Assembly: GCA_963776565.1 (NCBI GenBank)
Contig: CAVZNF010000015.1
Location: 62,001-126,000, forward strand
Source: GMQP-bins7 sp963776565
Lineage (GTDB): Bacteria; Actinomycetota; Thermoleophilia; Gaiellales; Gaiellaceae
Direction: 5' to 3'
Length of the DNA stretch: 64,000 nt
Positions within the stretch are counted from its first letter, which is position 1; each line of letters opens with the position of its first letter. A model generated the notes under the pieces. That model worked only from the letters and a program-made list of their open reading frames with translations, made no database searches and was not told where the DNA came from. Shown one piece after another: positions 51,701 to 60,911 of this stretch. Made by a program: the position numbers and the translations under genes.

Positions 51701-52888
51701 CTACGCGACGAGGACGCCGGTGACGTACATCGTCGCGATACCTGCGATGAAGCCCACGATCGCGTGGCCAGAGCGGAGTCCGGCTGGCGCAGTGCGCGCG
51801 ACGTAGCGGCCGACCTCGACCACGACCTGGAGCGCTGCTCCGGCAGCGATGGCGAAGAACAGCGCGCCGAGCACATCGTTCGACGTGTAGCCGCCGATCC
51901 ACGCGCCGAGAATCGCCGGTGCGCCCGCAATGAGCGCGAGTCCTGCGAGGGCGAGGATGGTGACGCGAGTCTTGGCGACCGGAGTCGCGATACCGAGGCC
52001 CTCGGTGACGTTGTGGATCATGAAGCCGATGATCAGGAACGCGCCGAGCTGGAGCTCCCCGAGCGCGAAGGAGGCGCCGATCGCGAGGCCCTCGCCGAGA
52101 TTGTGGAGGCCGATGCCGACCGCGATCAGGAGCGACAGCGCCAGTCCCGAGGCAGCCGAGCCGCCGGAGAGCCTGCCTGCGAGCGCGGTCATCCCGAGGA
52201 AGCTCAACGCGACACCGAGGAGCACGAGCCCCGCGCCCCCGAGTGCGGACGGAAGAGTTGCCTGCAGGTCGAAGGCTTCTGCAAGCGCCTCGACGCCGAG
52301 GAACGTGAGCAGCCCGGCCGTGAAAGCCATGAACGCCGCGAGCCACACCGGTCCCGCCTGACGCAGAGCGGGGAGCCAGAGCAGCCCGAGCGCGATCGGG
52401 AGGACGCCGACCAGGAGCCCGATCAGCGCGTACCCGAAGAATCCTTCGACGGAGGGTTGCGGCGTCTCGACGGCCGCGGGGATCGCCTTCACGGTCTGGA
52501 TCCCGGTGGAGCTCGTCACGCCCACCGAGATCGGCTCCGACTCGACCCATTGGAACGGGACGACGATCGTGCTCGAGCGGAGTCGGCCGAGCGTCGTCGG
52601 GCCGTCGACGGAGTACGGGACGATGGCGTCGTCGACGTTTACGTTCGCAATCGTGAGGTCGTCGCGCTGCGGGTTTCGGACGACGATCCGAATCTCACCA
52701 GGCGTGAACTCGACGCGGCGAATGTCGAACTTGTCCGCGGGCGGCGGGTTCGAGCCGACGAGATCGACGAGCGACGAGCCGGCCGTCACCACGGCGCCGA
52801 CGGCGAGCGCGAGCAGCAGGACCGGCACGACCGCCCACAGCCGCCAGTTGATGCGGCTCGAGCCCGTCGTCGCCGAGCCGGCTTCCAC
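51701..52888 (-). CDS. ZIP family metal transporter
   Basis: The 395-residue protein has an N-terminal membrane helix (WAVVPVLLLALAVGAVV), an extracytoplasmic domain of about 110 residues (FDIRRVEFTPGEIRIVVRN) and then eight hydrophobic helices with the ZIP metal motifs GIGLHNLGEGLAIGASF and GFMIHNVTEGLGIATP. ZIP proteins bring Zn, Fe or Mn into the cytoplasm. The N-terminal extracellular domain is unusual for bacterial ZIPs. The GTG at 52888 overlaps the multicopper oxidase stop by one base, so both are made from one transcript. Confidence 0.9.
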   Translation of the reverse strand: MEAGSATTGSSRINWRLWAVVPVLLLALAVGAVVTAGSSLVDLVGSNPPPADKFDIRRVEFTPGEIRIVVRNPQRDDLTIANVNVDDAIVPYSVDGPTTLGRLRSSTIVVPFQWVESEPISVGVTSSTGIQTVKAIPAAVETPQPSVEGFFGYALIGLLVGVLPIALGLLWLPALRQAGPVWLAAFMAFTAGLLTFLGVEALAEAFDLQATLPSALGGAGLVLLGVALSFLGMTALAGRLSGGSAASGLALSLLIAVGIGLHNLGEGLAIGASFALGELQLGAFLIIGFMIHNVTEGLGIATPVAKTRVTILALAGLALIAGAPAILGAWIGGYTSNDVLGALFFAIAAGAALQVVVEVGRYVARTAPAGLRSGHAIVGFIAGIATMYVTGVLVA

Positions 52889-53913
52889 TAATCCACGACC
52901 TCGAAGAAACCCATCCAGCCGAGCTCGGTGAACTCGGACTGGTGTGCGTGGAACATGTGGAGGCCGAGCTCTGCGAACTCGATCTCGATCACGCCGCGCT
53001 GGCCCTGGCACTGCATCACCGTGTCCGTGTACTCCCAGTGGTCGCCCGTGCCGGTCGGCTGGTAGCGGAAGAAGTCCGCGTGCAGGTGGAACGAGTTGAT
53101 GGGGTCGAACTCGGTCAGGTTCGCGAGGTAGATACGCAGGAGCTCGGAGCGCTTCACCCGGATCGGATAGCGCGCGTAGTAGAACGAGCGCCCGTTCACG
53201 GTGTAGAAGTTGTTCTCGCCGTCGCCGTCCGTGTCGAACCCGCTCATCACCATGACGAGCTCTTTGGCAGGCGGTCGCGGCTCCTTGGGATCGATGATGA
53301 ACGCGCCGTAGAGGCCCTTCTGGATGTGCTTCTTCAGCGGCGTCGAGTGGCAGTGGTACAGCTGCATGCCCGCCGGGCGGGCCTCGAACTCGTACGTGAA
53401 GCGACCGCCTGGATCGACGACCTGGAAGACGCCGTCCATCTTCGTCGGATGAATCCCGTGGAAGTGGATCGTGTGCGGGTGCGAGCCGCCGTTGAAGAAG
53501 TTCACCCGCAGCCGGTCACCCTCGGTCGCGCGGATCACCGGGCCGGGCGCGGTGCCGTTGTACACCCACGCCGGGAAGAAGACGCCGGGTGCGACCTCCA
53601 GCTCCGTGTCCGTCGCGGTGAGCGTGTACTCGCGGACGCGCCCCGGCTCATAGGGCAACGCGGGAGGCGGGTAGAGAAGGGCATCGAGATCCGTTGGCCC
53701 TCCGACCGCGGGAGCCTCGTCGCCGACCATGGCCGCGTGCCCCATCGAGCCCTCGAGGTGGTTCGCAGGCATCCGCTCGTGGCTGTGGCCCGAGTGGTCG
53801 TGCCCGGACGGCGCAGCGCTCGCGTCGAGCGCGAGCTTTCCGACGAGCGGGACGGCCGCGAGCGGCGCCGCGGCTGCGAGCAGCTTCCCCCGGGTGAGGC
53901 GTGTTTTAGGCAT
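52888..53913 (-). CDS. Two-domain multicopper oxidase
   Basis: The 341-residue protein has a signal peptide (about 1-33), then a His-rich segment SGHDHSGHSHERMP (about 36-49). Copper-binding blocks are HPHTIHFHGIHP, YHCHSTPLKKHIQKGLYG and NSFHLHADFF, with the C-terminal ligand cluster GLHMFHAHQSEFTELGW. Two cupredoxin domains make it a small laccase/nitrite-reductase-like enzyme acting outside the membrane. It may oxidise Fe(II) or Mn(II), or detoxify copper. The ATG at 53913 faces the DtxR gene across 39 bases, and it is cotranscribed with the ZIP transporter. Confidence 0.9.
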   Translation of the reverse strand: MPKTRLTRGKLLAAAAPLAAVPLVGKLALDASAAPSGHDHSGHSHERMPANHLEGSMGHAAMVGDEAPAVGGPTDLDALLYPPPALPYEPGRVREYTLTATDTELEVAPGVFFPAWVYNGTAPGPVIRATEGDRLRVNFFNGGSHPHTIHFHGIHPTKMDGVFQVVDPGGRFTYEFEARPAGMQLYHCHSTPLKKHIQKGLYGAFIIDPKEPRPPAKELVMVMSGFDTDGDGENNFYTVNGRSFYYARYPIRVKRSELLRIYLANLTEFDPINSFHLHADFFRYQPTGTGDHWEYTDTVMQCQGQRGVIEIEFAELGLHMFHAHQSEFTELGWMGFFEVVD

Positions 53914-53942
53914 GACTAATTCCGACTCGGAGTGTAACCTAA
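53906..53942. promoter_or_regulatory. Candidate DtxR-type operator
   Basis: TAACCTAA at 53935-53942 matches exactly one half of the DtxR box (TTAGGTTAGCCTAACCTAA), and TTAGG with CTAA spaced as in the consensus begins at 53906 and overlaps the oxidase start. The other halves are poor. The site lies between the DtxR regulator and the oxidase/ZIP operon, where autoregulation would be expected. Confidence 0.4.
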
Positions 53943-53952
53943 GGCGCTGGAG

Positions 53953-54624
53953 ATGCCAGCCCAGACCCAGACGCCCGATCTCAGCGTCGCCGTGCAGGAC
54001 TACCTGAAGGCGATCTACAGCCTCGAGTCCGCAGGCGAACGCGTGACGACGTCGGCGCTCGCGCAACGGATGGGCGTGAGCGCGCCCTCCGCGACCGCGA
54101 TGACCAAGCGCCTCGACGAGCTCGGCCTCGTGGAGCGAGTACCGCATCGTGGAGTCGCGCTCACCGATGCCGGGCGGCGTGGCGCCCTCGAAGTGCTTCG
54201 CCACCATCGACTGCTCGAGCGCTACCTCGTCGATCGGCTCGGGCTGTCTCTGGACGAGGTGCACGCGGAAGCGGAGCTGCTCGAGCACGCACTCTCCGAG
54301 GAGCTCGAGGCGAAGATCGACGCCGAGCTCGGATTCCCGACACACGATCCCCACGGTGACCCGATTCCCGATCGCGAGCTGCGTGTCGTGCCGGCCGCTC
54401 ATCGCACGCTGCTCGATCTGGAGCCCGGCGCGCATGCATCGGTATCGCGCGTTCCCGACGGGGACTCCGACCTGCTGCGTTACCTCGGCGAGCTCGGGCT
54501 AGTCCCCGGCTCCGATCTCGAGCTCGTCGCCTACGCGCCATTCGGCGGCCCAGTCACGGTGCGGACGACGCGGGGCGAGCACGCCATCTCGCGCGAGCTC
54601 GCGGAACGCATCGAGGCGGCATAG
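53953..54624 (+). CDS. DtxR/MntR family metal-dependent regulator
   Basis: The 223-residue protein has the winged-helix N-terminus VQDYLKAIYSLESAGERVTT and SALAQRMGVSAPSATAMTKR, followed by the dimerisation and metal domain with RHHRLLERYLVDRLGLSLDE, EAELLEHALSEELEAKID and a closing SH3-like domain (VPGSDLELVAYAPFGGPV). Such regulators bind Fe or Mn and repress uptake genes when the metal is plentiful. Here it faces a multicopper oxidase-ZIP operon, its likely target. The exact metal is unknown. Confidence 0.93.
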   Translation: MPAQTQTPDLSVAVQDYLKAIYSLESAGERVTTSALAQRMGVSAPSATAMTKRLDELGLVERVPHRGVALTDAGRRGALEVLRHHRLLERYLVDRLGLSLDEVHAEAELLEHALSEELEAKIDAELGFPTHDPHGDPIPDRELRVVPAAHRTLLDLEPGAHASVSRVPDGDSDLLRYLGELGLVPGSDLELVAYAPFGGPVTVRTTRGEHAISRELAERIEAA

Positions 54625-54633
54625 GGTTCGAGC

Positions 54634-55378
54634 ATGCAAGCCGCGGCTGACGATCGGCGCGCGCGAACTCGAACGCAACGGCTATCTGGGGCCCGTCGGG
54701 CTGCTCGACCCGGCCGAATGCCGACGCCTCGTCGACTACTCGGGCGCAGAGACCTTCCCGAGCCGGCGGTGTGGAGCAAAGGGCGAGCCGTGCAGGTCAC
54801 TCACCGCACCCGCCGCATGCTCACGTGGAGGAGGAGCTCTTGATCCCCCTGCACGGCGAGGTGGAGCTCGTCATCCCGAACGGGCCGTTCGATGCCGAGC
54901 CACGCACGGAGCGCCTCCGGCCTGGATCGTTCGTCTACTACCCCGCCTGGCAGCACCACACATCAGGAACCCGGGCGCTACGTCAGTCGCGTATCTGATG
55001 TTCAAGTGGCGGACCGCCGAGTGGGGCGCTGGGAACGAGCTCGGCACCGAGGTCGTCCGCTTCGAGGACGTCGCTCCGCCCGAGGGTGCCCGCGCGTTCT
55101 GGACCACGCCGTTGCTCGACGGGCCGACCGGATGCCTCGGGAAGCTCCACGCGCACGCGACCGTTCTCGCGCCGGGCGCCGGATACGAGCCGCACGAGGA
55201 CGCCCACGACGTCGCCATCGTCATGCTCGAGGGCACGGTGGAGACGCTCGGCCGAGAGGTCGGGCAACACAGCGTCGTCTATTGCAGCGCGGGCGAGCCT
55301 CACGGCATGCGGAACGTCGGCCCCGGTCCGGCGCGCTACGTCGTCTTCGAACTGCACCCGCCGGGTGCCCCGGGCTAG
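54634..55378 (+). pseudogene. Chimera: phytanoyl-CoA dioxygenase start joined to a bicupin protein
   Basis: From 54634 the sequence gives a PhyH-like N-terminus in a shifted frame (ARELERNGYLGPVGLLDPAE, then FPEPAVWSKGRAV near 54760). It then switches without the rest of PhyH to a cupin pair: HPPHAHVEEELLIPLHGEVE (first cupin, metal histidines), LRPGSFVYYPAWQHHT, and from 54998 an intact second half with ARAFWTTPLLDGPTG, EDAHDVAIVMLEGTVETLG and AGEPHGMRNVGPG, ending at 55378. At least three frameshifts and one deletion (about 54795) are needed. It may be two genes merged by a deletion. Confidence 0.6.
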
Positions 55379-55737
55379 GCCAACTCGAGCGCGACGACCT
55401 TGACGTCCTGCGAGCGGTCGGCGCCGAGGCTCTCGTCGAGGCGCTGCTGAAGCTCGCCCGACTCGAGAAGCTCCTCGGTGATGTCCGCGCCGCCGATGAG
55501 CTCGCCCTTGACGAAGACCTGCGGAATCGTCGGCCAGCCCGAGATCTGCGCGAGCTCCTGGCGAATCCGCGGATCGGGGAGAATGTCGACGGTCGTGATC
55601 GGCGCGCCGGCGGCATGAAGCGCCTGGAGCGCGCGATGCGAGTTGCCGCACATCACCATCTGCGGCGTCCCCTTCATGAAGACGGCCACGGGCTCGTGGG
55701 TGATGACGTCCGAGATCTGCTCGTTGAGAGGCTTCAT
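55375..55737 (-). CDS. Monothiol glutaredoxin, CGNS variant
   Basis: The 120-residue protein matches the Grx4/monothiol family: AVFMKGTPQMVMCGNSHRAL, TTVDILPDPRIRQELAQISG, WPTIPQVFVKGELIGGADI. The active site reads CGNS where CGFS is usual, but the WPTIPQVF block is intact. CGFS glutaredoxins carry [2Fe-2S] clusters with BolA partners, and the bolA gene lies upstream with a 4-base overlap. The phenylalanine-to-asparagine change may alter cluster binding. It converges with the cupin gene with a 4-base overlap. Confidence 0.9.
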   Translation of the reverse strand: MKPLNEQISDVITHEPVAVFMKGTPQMVMCGNSHRALQALHAAGAPITTVDILPDPRIRQELAQISGWPTIPQVFVKGELIGGADITEELLESGELQQRLDESLGADRSQDVKVVALELA

Positions 55738-55976
55738 GCCGTTCCTTTCGTCTTGATCCGAAGCTCGTGGATGGAGCCGTCGCCGAGCGGCGCTGCGAGC
55801 GCGTCGTTGACGCGGCGATGCTGATCGAGAAGGGGGAGGCCCTCGAAGTCCGGACTGACGACCGTCACCTGGAAGTGGTCGCCGCCGCCCGTTCGATCCT
55901 CGACACTGAGCGAGGTCGCCTCGGGAAACGCAGCCTCGAGCAACCCGCGAATGGTGTCGGCCTCCATCGCGGCCAT
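55734..55976 (-). CDS. BolA family protein
   Basis: The 80-residue protein has the class II KH-like fold of BolA: DTIRGLLEAAFPEATSLSVE, TGGGDHFQVTVVSPDFEGL, LLDQHRRVNDAL and the closing ELRIKTKGTA. It binds iron-sulfur clusters with monothiol glutaredoxins, and the partner gene follows directly with overlapping ATGA. The start is the ATG at 55976 (an internal ATG at 55967 is possible). It is divergent from the LiaF-like gene. Confidence 0.9.
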   Translation of the reverse strand: MAAMEADTIRGLLEAAFPEATSLSVEDRTGGGDHFQVTVVSPDFEGLPLLDQHRRVNDALAAPLGDGSIHELRIKTKGTA

Positions 55977-56004
55977 GCTAGTTGTGGCGGGGTACCCTGC
56001 GGGC

Positions 56005-56457
56005 ATGCGGCTCTTCCGCGCGCTTCTTCTGTTCAAGCTCGGCTTCTGGGCAGGGATGTTCGCTTCGGCGGTCGTGATGAAGAGGGCGTTCCCGTCCCGC
56101 GGGGATGCCGAGAGTGACGAAGTCAGACTCGTCGCCATCCAGAACGGCATCGCGATCAAGAGCCGCGCGCAGGCGTTCCGCGGCGGCTCGATGTTCTCGT
56201 GGTTCGGTGGGATTGCGGTCGACCTACGCGAAGCAAAGCTCGCTCCGGACGCCCACCTCGAGGTCGGCTCGCTCTTCGGCGGCATTGCGATCCGCGTTCC
56301 ACCGGAGTGGAGGGTCGAGTCGAACGTCAAAGCGATCGCCGGTGGTGTCGACGTCGCGGTTCCGGCGCCCGAGGCAGAGGACGCTCCGACCTTGAGGATC
56401 GACGGGTTCGCCGCATTCGGCGGTGTCGCGGTCGGCGCGAAGCCGATCGACGACTGA
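56005..56457 (+). CDS. LiaF-like cell-envelope response protein
   Basis: The 150-residue protein has an N-terminal membrane segment (FRALLLFKLGFWAGMFASAV) and then repeated beta strands with glycine triplets: FRGGSMFSWFGGIAVDLREA, LEVGSLFGGIAIRVPPEWRV and IAGGVDVAVP, with a closing FAAFGGVAVGAKP. This pattern of F-G-G-I-x-I repeats occurs in the C-terminal domain of LiaF, the envelope-stress regulator, and in DUF1707/2154 proteins. Its partner kinase is not in the window. The next gene begins 4 bases downstream. Confidence 0.75.
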   Translation: MRLFRALLLFKLGFWAGMFASAVVMKRAFPSRGDAESDEVRLVAIQNGIAIKSRAQAFRGGSMFSWFGGIAVDLREAKLAPDAHLEVGSLFGGIAIRVPPEWRVESNVKAIAGGVDVAVPAPEAEDAPTLRIDGFAAFGGVAVGAKPIDD

Positions 56458-56460
56458 GCA

Positions 56461-57336
56461 GTGCGCCGCGTCACCAAGTACGTCGTCTCGTTCCCCGAGC
56501 GGATTCTTCGCGTCGTCGCGGCGGCGCTGGGCGGGACGATCCACGAGACGGCAGAGCTCGTTCTCCCGCGGCTCGTACGCACGTCGCGCTTCTACGAGGC
56601 GACCGCGAAGAATCTCCTCCGCATTACTGTCGAGCTCGTCGGCGGGGTCGAGCGTGAGACGACCGAGGTGGCCGACGAGCACGAAGCCTCACCGAAGAAG
56701 CTCGCCGTCCGCAAGGTCGGCGGCAACGTCGTCGAGCTGGGGTCGATCCTCGCGTTCGGGTTCTCACCGCTGTGGCTCCTCGCCGGCGCCGCCGACGTCA
56801 CGCGCGGTACCCGCGTCTATCTCGACGCGCTCGTCGGTGAGCTCAAGGCTGCAGGCGTCATTGCCCGGGAGTCGGAGTTCGCGTCCGTCGACGACCTGCT
56901 CGCCGCGTTCGAGGGCGCGAGCGGGACGACGGCACGTTTGATCGATATCCCGCCGCTCGAGGTCGAGGGACTGAAGCGTTCGCTCGCCGATCTTCGCCAC
57001 GACGCGAAGAGCCTGCCGACGCCACCCGAACTCGCCGCTGTCTACCAGGGACTTCTCGCGGAGGCCGACCGCGAACAGCGCTCCCTCCTCGAGGTGTCGG
57101 TCGGGATGGGCCTCGCGTTCTTCAACTCGGCGCGCAAAGTCGGGCGCCAGCACGTGCTCGATCCGTACACGCAGGACCTGCGCCCGCTGCGCGACGAAGG
57201 GTTCGCCGCCTATGCGCGTCGCGTCGGCTCGCCCTACGCCAGCGCAGTCGCGCGACACTTCGACCCGGCCGCGGCGACGCTGACAGAGCGCGGGCTCGCG
57301 CGGCTGGGACGTCCCCAGCTGCTTGAATCGGAGTCG
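56461..57336 (+). CDS. Uncharacterised membrane-associated protein
   Basis: A GTG at 56461 opens a protein of about 292 residues reaching the aconitase start. It begins RRVTKYVVSFPERILRVVAA, is mostly helical, and contains one long hydrophobic segment (VVELGSILAFGFSPLWLLAG, about 85-105), followed by a helical domain (YLDALVGELKAAGVIARESE, LLEVSVGMGLAFFNSARKVG). I do not recognise the family. The frame passes without a stop into the aconitase ATG at 57337, so a frameshift or stop loss is likely at the end. It follows the LiaF-like gene, and a common role in envelope stress is possible. Confidence 0.5.
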
Positions 57337-60110
57337 ATGGCTCATCCCGACAGCTTCGGCGCCCGCTCGACGCTCGACGTCGGTGGCACAGCGCCGCGAG
57401 ATCTTCCGACTCGACGCGCTACAGCCGAGCCACGACATCATGCGGCTCCCGTACACGCTGCGCGTGCTCCTCGAGAACGTGCTCCGGATGGAAGACGGCG
57501 TCGCCGTGACGGGTGCCGACGTCGAGGCCGTCGCCGGCTGGGTGGCGTCGGCGGAGCCGTCGCAGGAGATCTCCTTCACGCCCGGCCGCGTGCTGCTGCA
57601 GGACTTCACGGGCGTGCCGGCCGTCGTCGATCTCGCGGCGATGAGAAACGCCATGCACGACCTCGGGGGCGATCCGCGGAAGATCAATCCGCTCCTCCCT
57701 GTCGAGCTCGTGATCGACCACTCCGTGCAGGTGGACGAGTTCGCAACGCGCCTCGCCATCTTCCGCAACGCCGAGCTCGAGTTCCAGCGGAACCGCGAGC
57801 GCTACGCCTTCCTGCGCTGGGGCCAAGGCGCCTTCGACAACTTCAAGGTCGTCCCTCCGAGCACCGGGATCGTCCATCAGGTGAACCTCGAGTTCCTCGC
57901 GCGGGTCGTGGACGAACGCAGCGGCATCGCGTTCCCCGACACGCTCGTCGGCACCGACTCGCACACGACGATGATCAACGGGCTCGGCGTGCTGGGTTGG
58001 GGCGTCGGCGGGATCGAAGCCGAGGCTGCGATGCTCGGCGAGGCGATCTCGATGCTCGTGCCGCAGGTCGTCGGCTTCCGGCTGACCGGCGCGCTTCCCG
58101 AAGGCTCGACGGCGACCGACCTCGTGCTGACGGTGACGCAGATCCTCCGCAAGACCGGCGTCGTCGGGAAGTTCGTCGAGTACTTCGGGCACGGTCTCGA
58201 GACGCTGCCGCTCGCCGATCGCGCGACCATCGGGAACATGTCGCCGGAGTACGGGGCGACCTGCGGGTTCTTCCCCGTCGACGAGGAGACGCTTCGCTAT
58301 CTCCGGCTCACCGGTCGGCCCGCAGAGCAGATCGCGCTCGTCGAGGCGTACTGCAAGGAGAACGCGTTGTGGCACGACCCGGACGAGCCGCCCACGTACT
58401 CGCAGATCGTGGAGCTCGACCTGTCGTCGGTCGAGCCGTCACTGGCCGGGCCGCGGCGCCCGCAGGACCGCGTCCCGCTCCGCGACGCGAAGCAGGCGTT
58501 CCTCGACGAGCTGTCCGAGCTTCGGTGTCGATTACGGGAACGGGCACGACGAAGCGGTCGCCGAGACGTTTCCCGCGAGCGACCCGCTCGCATCAGCGGC
58601 TCCGGGCCACGAAGAGGAGCGGGGCGATGCCTCGATCTCCACGGCGCCGCGCATCGTGCTCGCCGAGCGGACTGCAGTGGAGGTGACGTACGACGACGCG
58701 ACATTCAATCTCAACCACGGCTCCGTCGTCATCGCCGCGATCACGTCCTGCACGAACACGTCCAACCCGGCCGTGATGGTCGGCGCGGGCCTGCTCGCCA
58801 AGAAGGCGGTCGAGCGCGGCCTTGCGCGCAAGCCCTGGGTGAAGACGAGCCTCGCGCCGGGCTCGAAGGTCGTCACCGAGTACTTCGAGAAGGCCGGGCT
58901 GACGCCGTACCTCGAGGAGCTCGGCTTCTTCACGGTCGGCTACGGCTGCACGACGTGCATCGGAAACTCGGGCCCGCTGCCCGAGGAGATCTCGCGCGGC
59001 GTGTCGCAGGGCGACCTCGTCGTGTGCGCGGTGCTCTCGGGCAACCGCAACTTCGAGGCGCGCATCCACCCGGAGGTGAAGGCGAACTACCTCGGATCGC
59101 CGCCGCTCGTCGTCGCCTACGCGCTCGCGGGCAGGATGGACATCGACCTTGCCGCAGAGCCGCTCGGCGTCGGCTCGGACGGCGAGGATGTGTTCCTCGC
59201 GGACATCTGGCCCTCCCCGGAGGAGGTTCGCGAGACGGTCGCAGGCGCCATCGGCGTGGAGATGTTCCGCTCGACGTACGCGGACGTGTTCACGGGGGAC
59301 GAGACCTGGCGCGGCCTCCCCGTCCCCGAGGGAGAGCTCTTCGCCTGGGATCCGAGCTCGACGTACGTGCGCCGTCCGTCGTACTTCGACGGGATGCCGG
59401 CCGCGCCCGGAGCGGTCGAGGACATCTCCGGAGCGCGCTGCCTCGTTGCCATCGGCGACTCGGTGACGACGGATCACATCTCGCCCGCCGGGTCGATCAA
59501 GCCGGACTCTCCGGCCGGGCGCTACCTCGTCGAGCACGGAGTCGAGCGCAAGGAGTTCAACTCGTACGGCTCGCGCCGCGGGAACCACGAAGTGATGGTG
59601 CGCGGGACGTTCGCGAACGTCCGCCTGCGCAATCAGCTCGTCCCCGGCTCGGAGGGCACCTGGACCGTGCACGTTCCGACGGGCGAGGAGATGACGATCT
59701 TCGAGGCGGCCGAGCGCTACGGGGCAGACGGGACGCCGCTCGTCGTGCTCGCGGGCAAGGAGTACGGATCTGGCTCGTCGCGCGACTGGGCCGCAAAGGG
59801 GCCGAAGCTCCTGGGCGTCCGTGCGGTCATCGCGGAGAGCTACGAGCGCATACACCGCTCGAACCTGCTGATGATGGGCGTGCTGCCGCTTCAGTACCTG
59901 CCGGGTGAGAGCCGTGAGTCACTGGGGCTGACAGGCCGCGAATCCTTCTCGATCGCCGGGCTGGACAACGGCGAGGCGGGCGAGGTGACGGTCCGAGCGG
60001 ACGACATCGAGTTCCGCGCGATCGTTCGGCTCGACACGCCGCGCGAGCGCGAGTACCTGCGCCACGGTGGGATCCTCCCCTACGTGCTGCGCCGGCTGCT
60101 CGCGGGCTAA
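57337..60110 (+). CDS. acnA: Aconitate hydratase (two frameshifts)
   Basis: Aconitase isomerises citrate to isocitrate through a [4Fe-4S] cluster. Ligand cysteines sit in AITSCTNTSNPAVMVGA and VGYGCTTCIGNSGPLPEE. Further blocks are LVGTDSHTTMINGLGVLGWG, VVPPSTGIVHQVNLEFLARV, VAIGDSVTTDHISPAGSI and GKEYGSGSSRDWAAKGP with the catalytic serine-arginine pair. One inserted base near 57385 and a shift near 58525 break the frame; the joined protein is about 920 residues, normal for the AcnA/IRP class. In E. coli an AcnA also regulates its own mRNA. The start is the ATG at 57337. Confidence 0.94.
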
Positions 60111-60148
60111 ACGGGCGTCTTGCGGTCGTCGCTCGTCGGAGCGATCCG

Positions 60149-60883
60149 CTAGGGACGCTTCCAGCCGACGAAGATCGCCCAGCCGAGGTGGTCGCGGCCA
60201 TGGCGGAGATACGTCCGCTTGTGGTGCTCGTGCCGTACGCGGATGTCGGAGGCGTCCGGATCATCTGCGTTCGACGCGAGCCAGTCCTCGACGGCTTGCC
60301 AGTGAAGCGTCTCGTAGCGGTCCCAGTCATCCTCGGACGAGGCGATGACGGATACGACGGGAAGGCCCGACGTCTCGAAGATCACGACCGTTCCCTCCAG
60401 CGAGGTCCACGGGTCATGACGATCCTCGTAGTCCTCCGGAAGCGGAAGACGCCGCCAGTACGGCTCGCCGACAGCGACATGGCCACCGGGACGAACGGCC
60501 GGCGCCAGCGCGTCCACGGTCTCGGCCAGGTCGCCGAAGACGAAGCTCGCTCCGAGGCACAGAGCCGCGTCGTAGGACTCGGGCTCGAACGCCGCACCTG
60601 CCCCGTCACCGAGCTCGAACGAGACCAGCTCGGCGACCCCCGACTCCTCCGCCCGCGCGACCGCGACTGCATGGAACTCAGGCGCGATCTCGATCCCCTG
60701 CACGCTGCAGCCGAACGCCTCTGCCAGCAGGATCGCCGGGCCTCCGCGGCCGGAGGCGATGTCGAGCACCCTCGAGCCGGGCTCTAGCCCGAGCCGCTTG
60801 CCGAGGAGCAGCAGCTTCTCCGGCGACGTCGGATTCTGGATCTCGTGCGTCGCTTCCGCGACGACGTAGTAGCGAGGGATCAC
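60149..60883 (-). CDS. Class I SAM-dependent methyltransferase
   Basis: The 244-residue protein has motif I VLDIASGRGGPAILLAEAFG, motif II with VQGIEIAPEFHAV, and the motif IV/V region YDAALCLGASFVFGDLAETV with the PSY-like VRPGGHVAVGEPYWR. The C-terminal WDRYETLHWQAVEDW is helical and specific to a small family of actinobacterial methyltransferases. The substrate is unknown. The start is a GTG at 60883, 28 bases from the divergent permease. It converges with aconitase across 38 bases. Confidence 0.83.
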   Translation of the reverse strand: MIPRYYVVAEATHEIQNPTSPEKLLLLGKRLGLEPGSRVLDIASGRGGPAILLAEAFGCSVQGIEIAPEFHAVAVARAEESGVAELVSFELGDGAGAAFEPESYDAALCLGASFVFGDLAETVDALAPAVRPGGHVAVGEPYWRRLPLPEDYEDRHDPWTSLEGTVVIFETSGLPVVSVIASSEDDWDRYETLHWQAVEDWLASNADDPDASDIRVRHEHHKRTYLRHGRDHLGWAIFVGWKRP

Positions 60884-60911
60884 GCAGCCATCATCTAGCC
60901 TCAGGCGTCTG

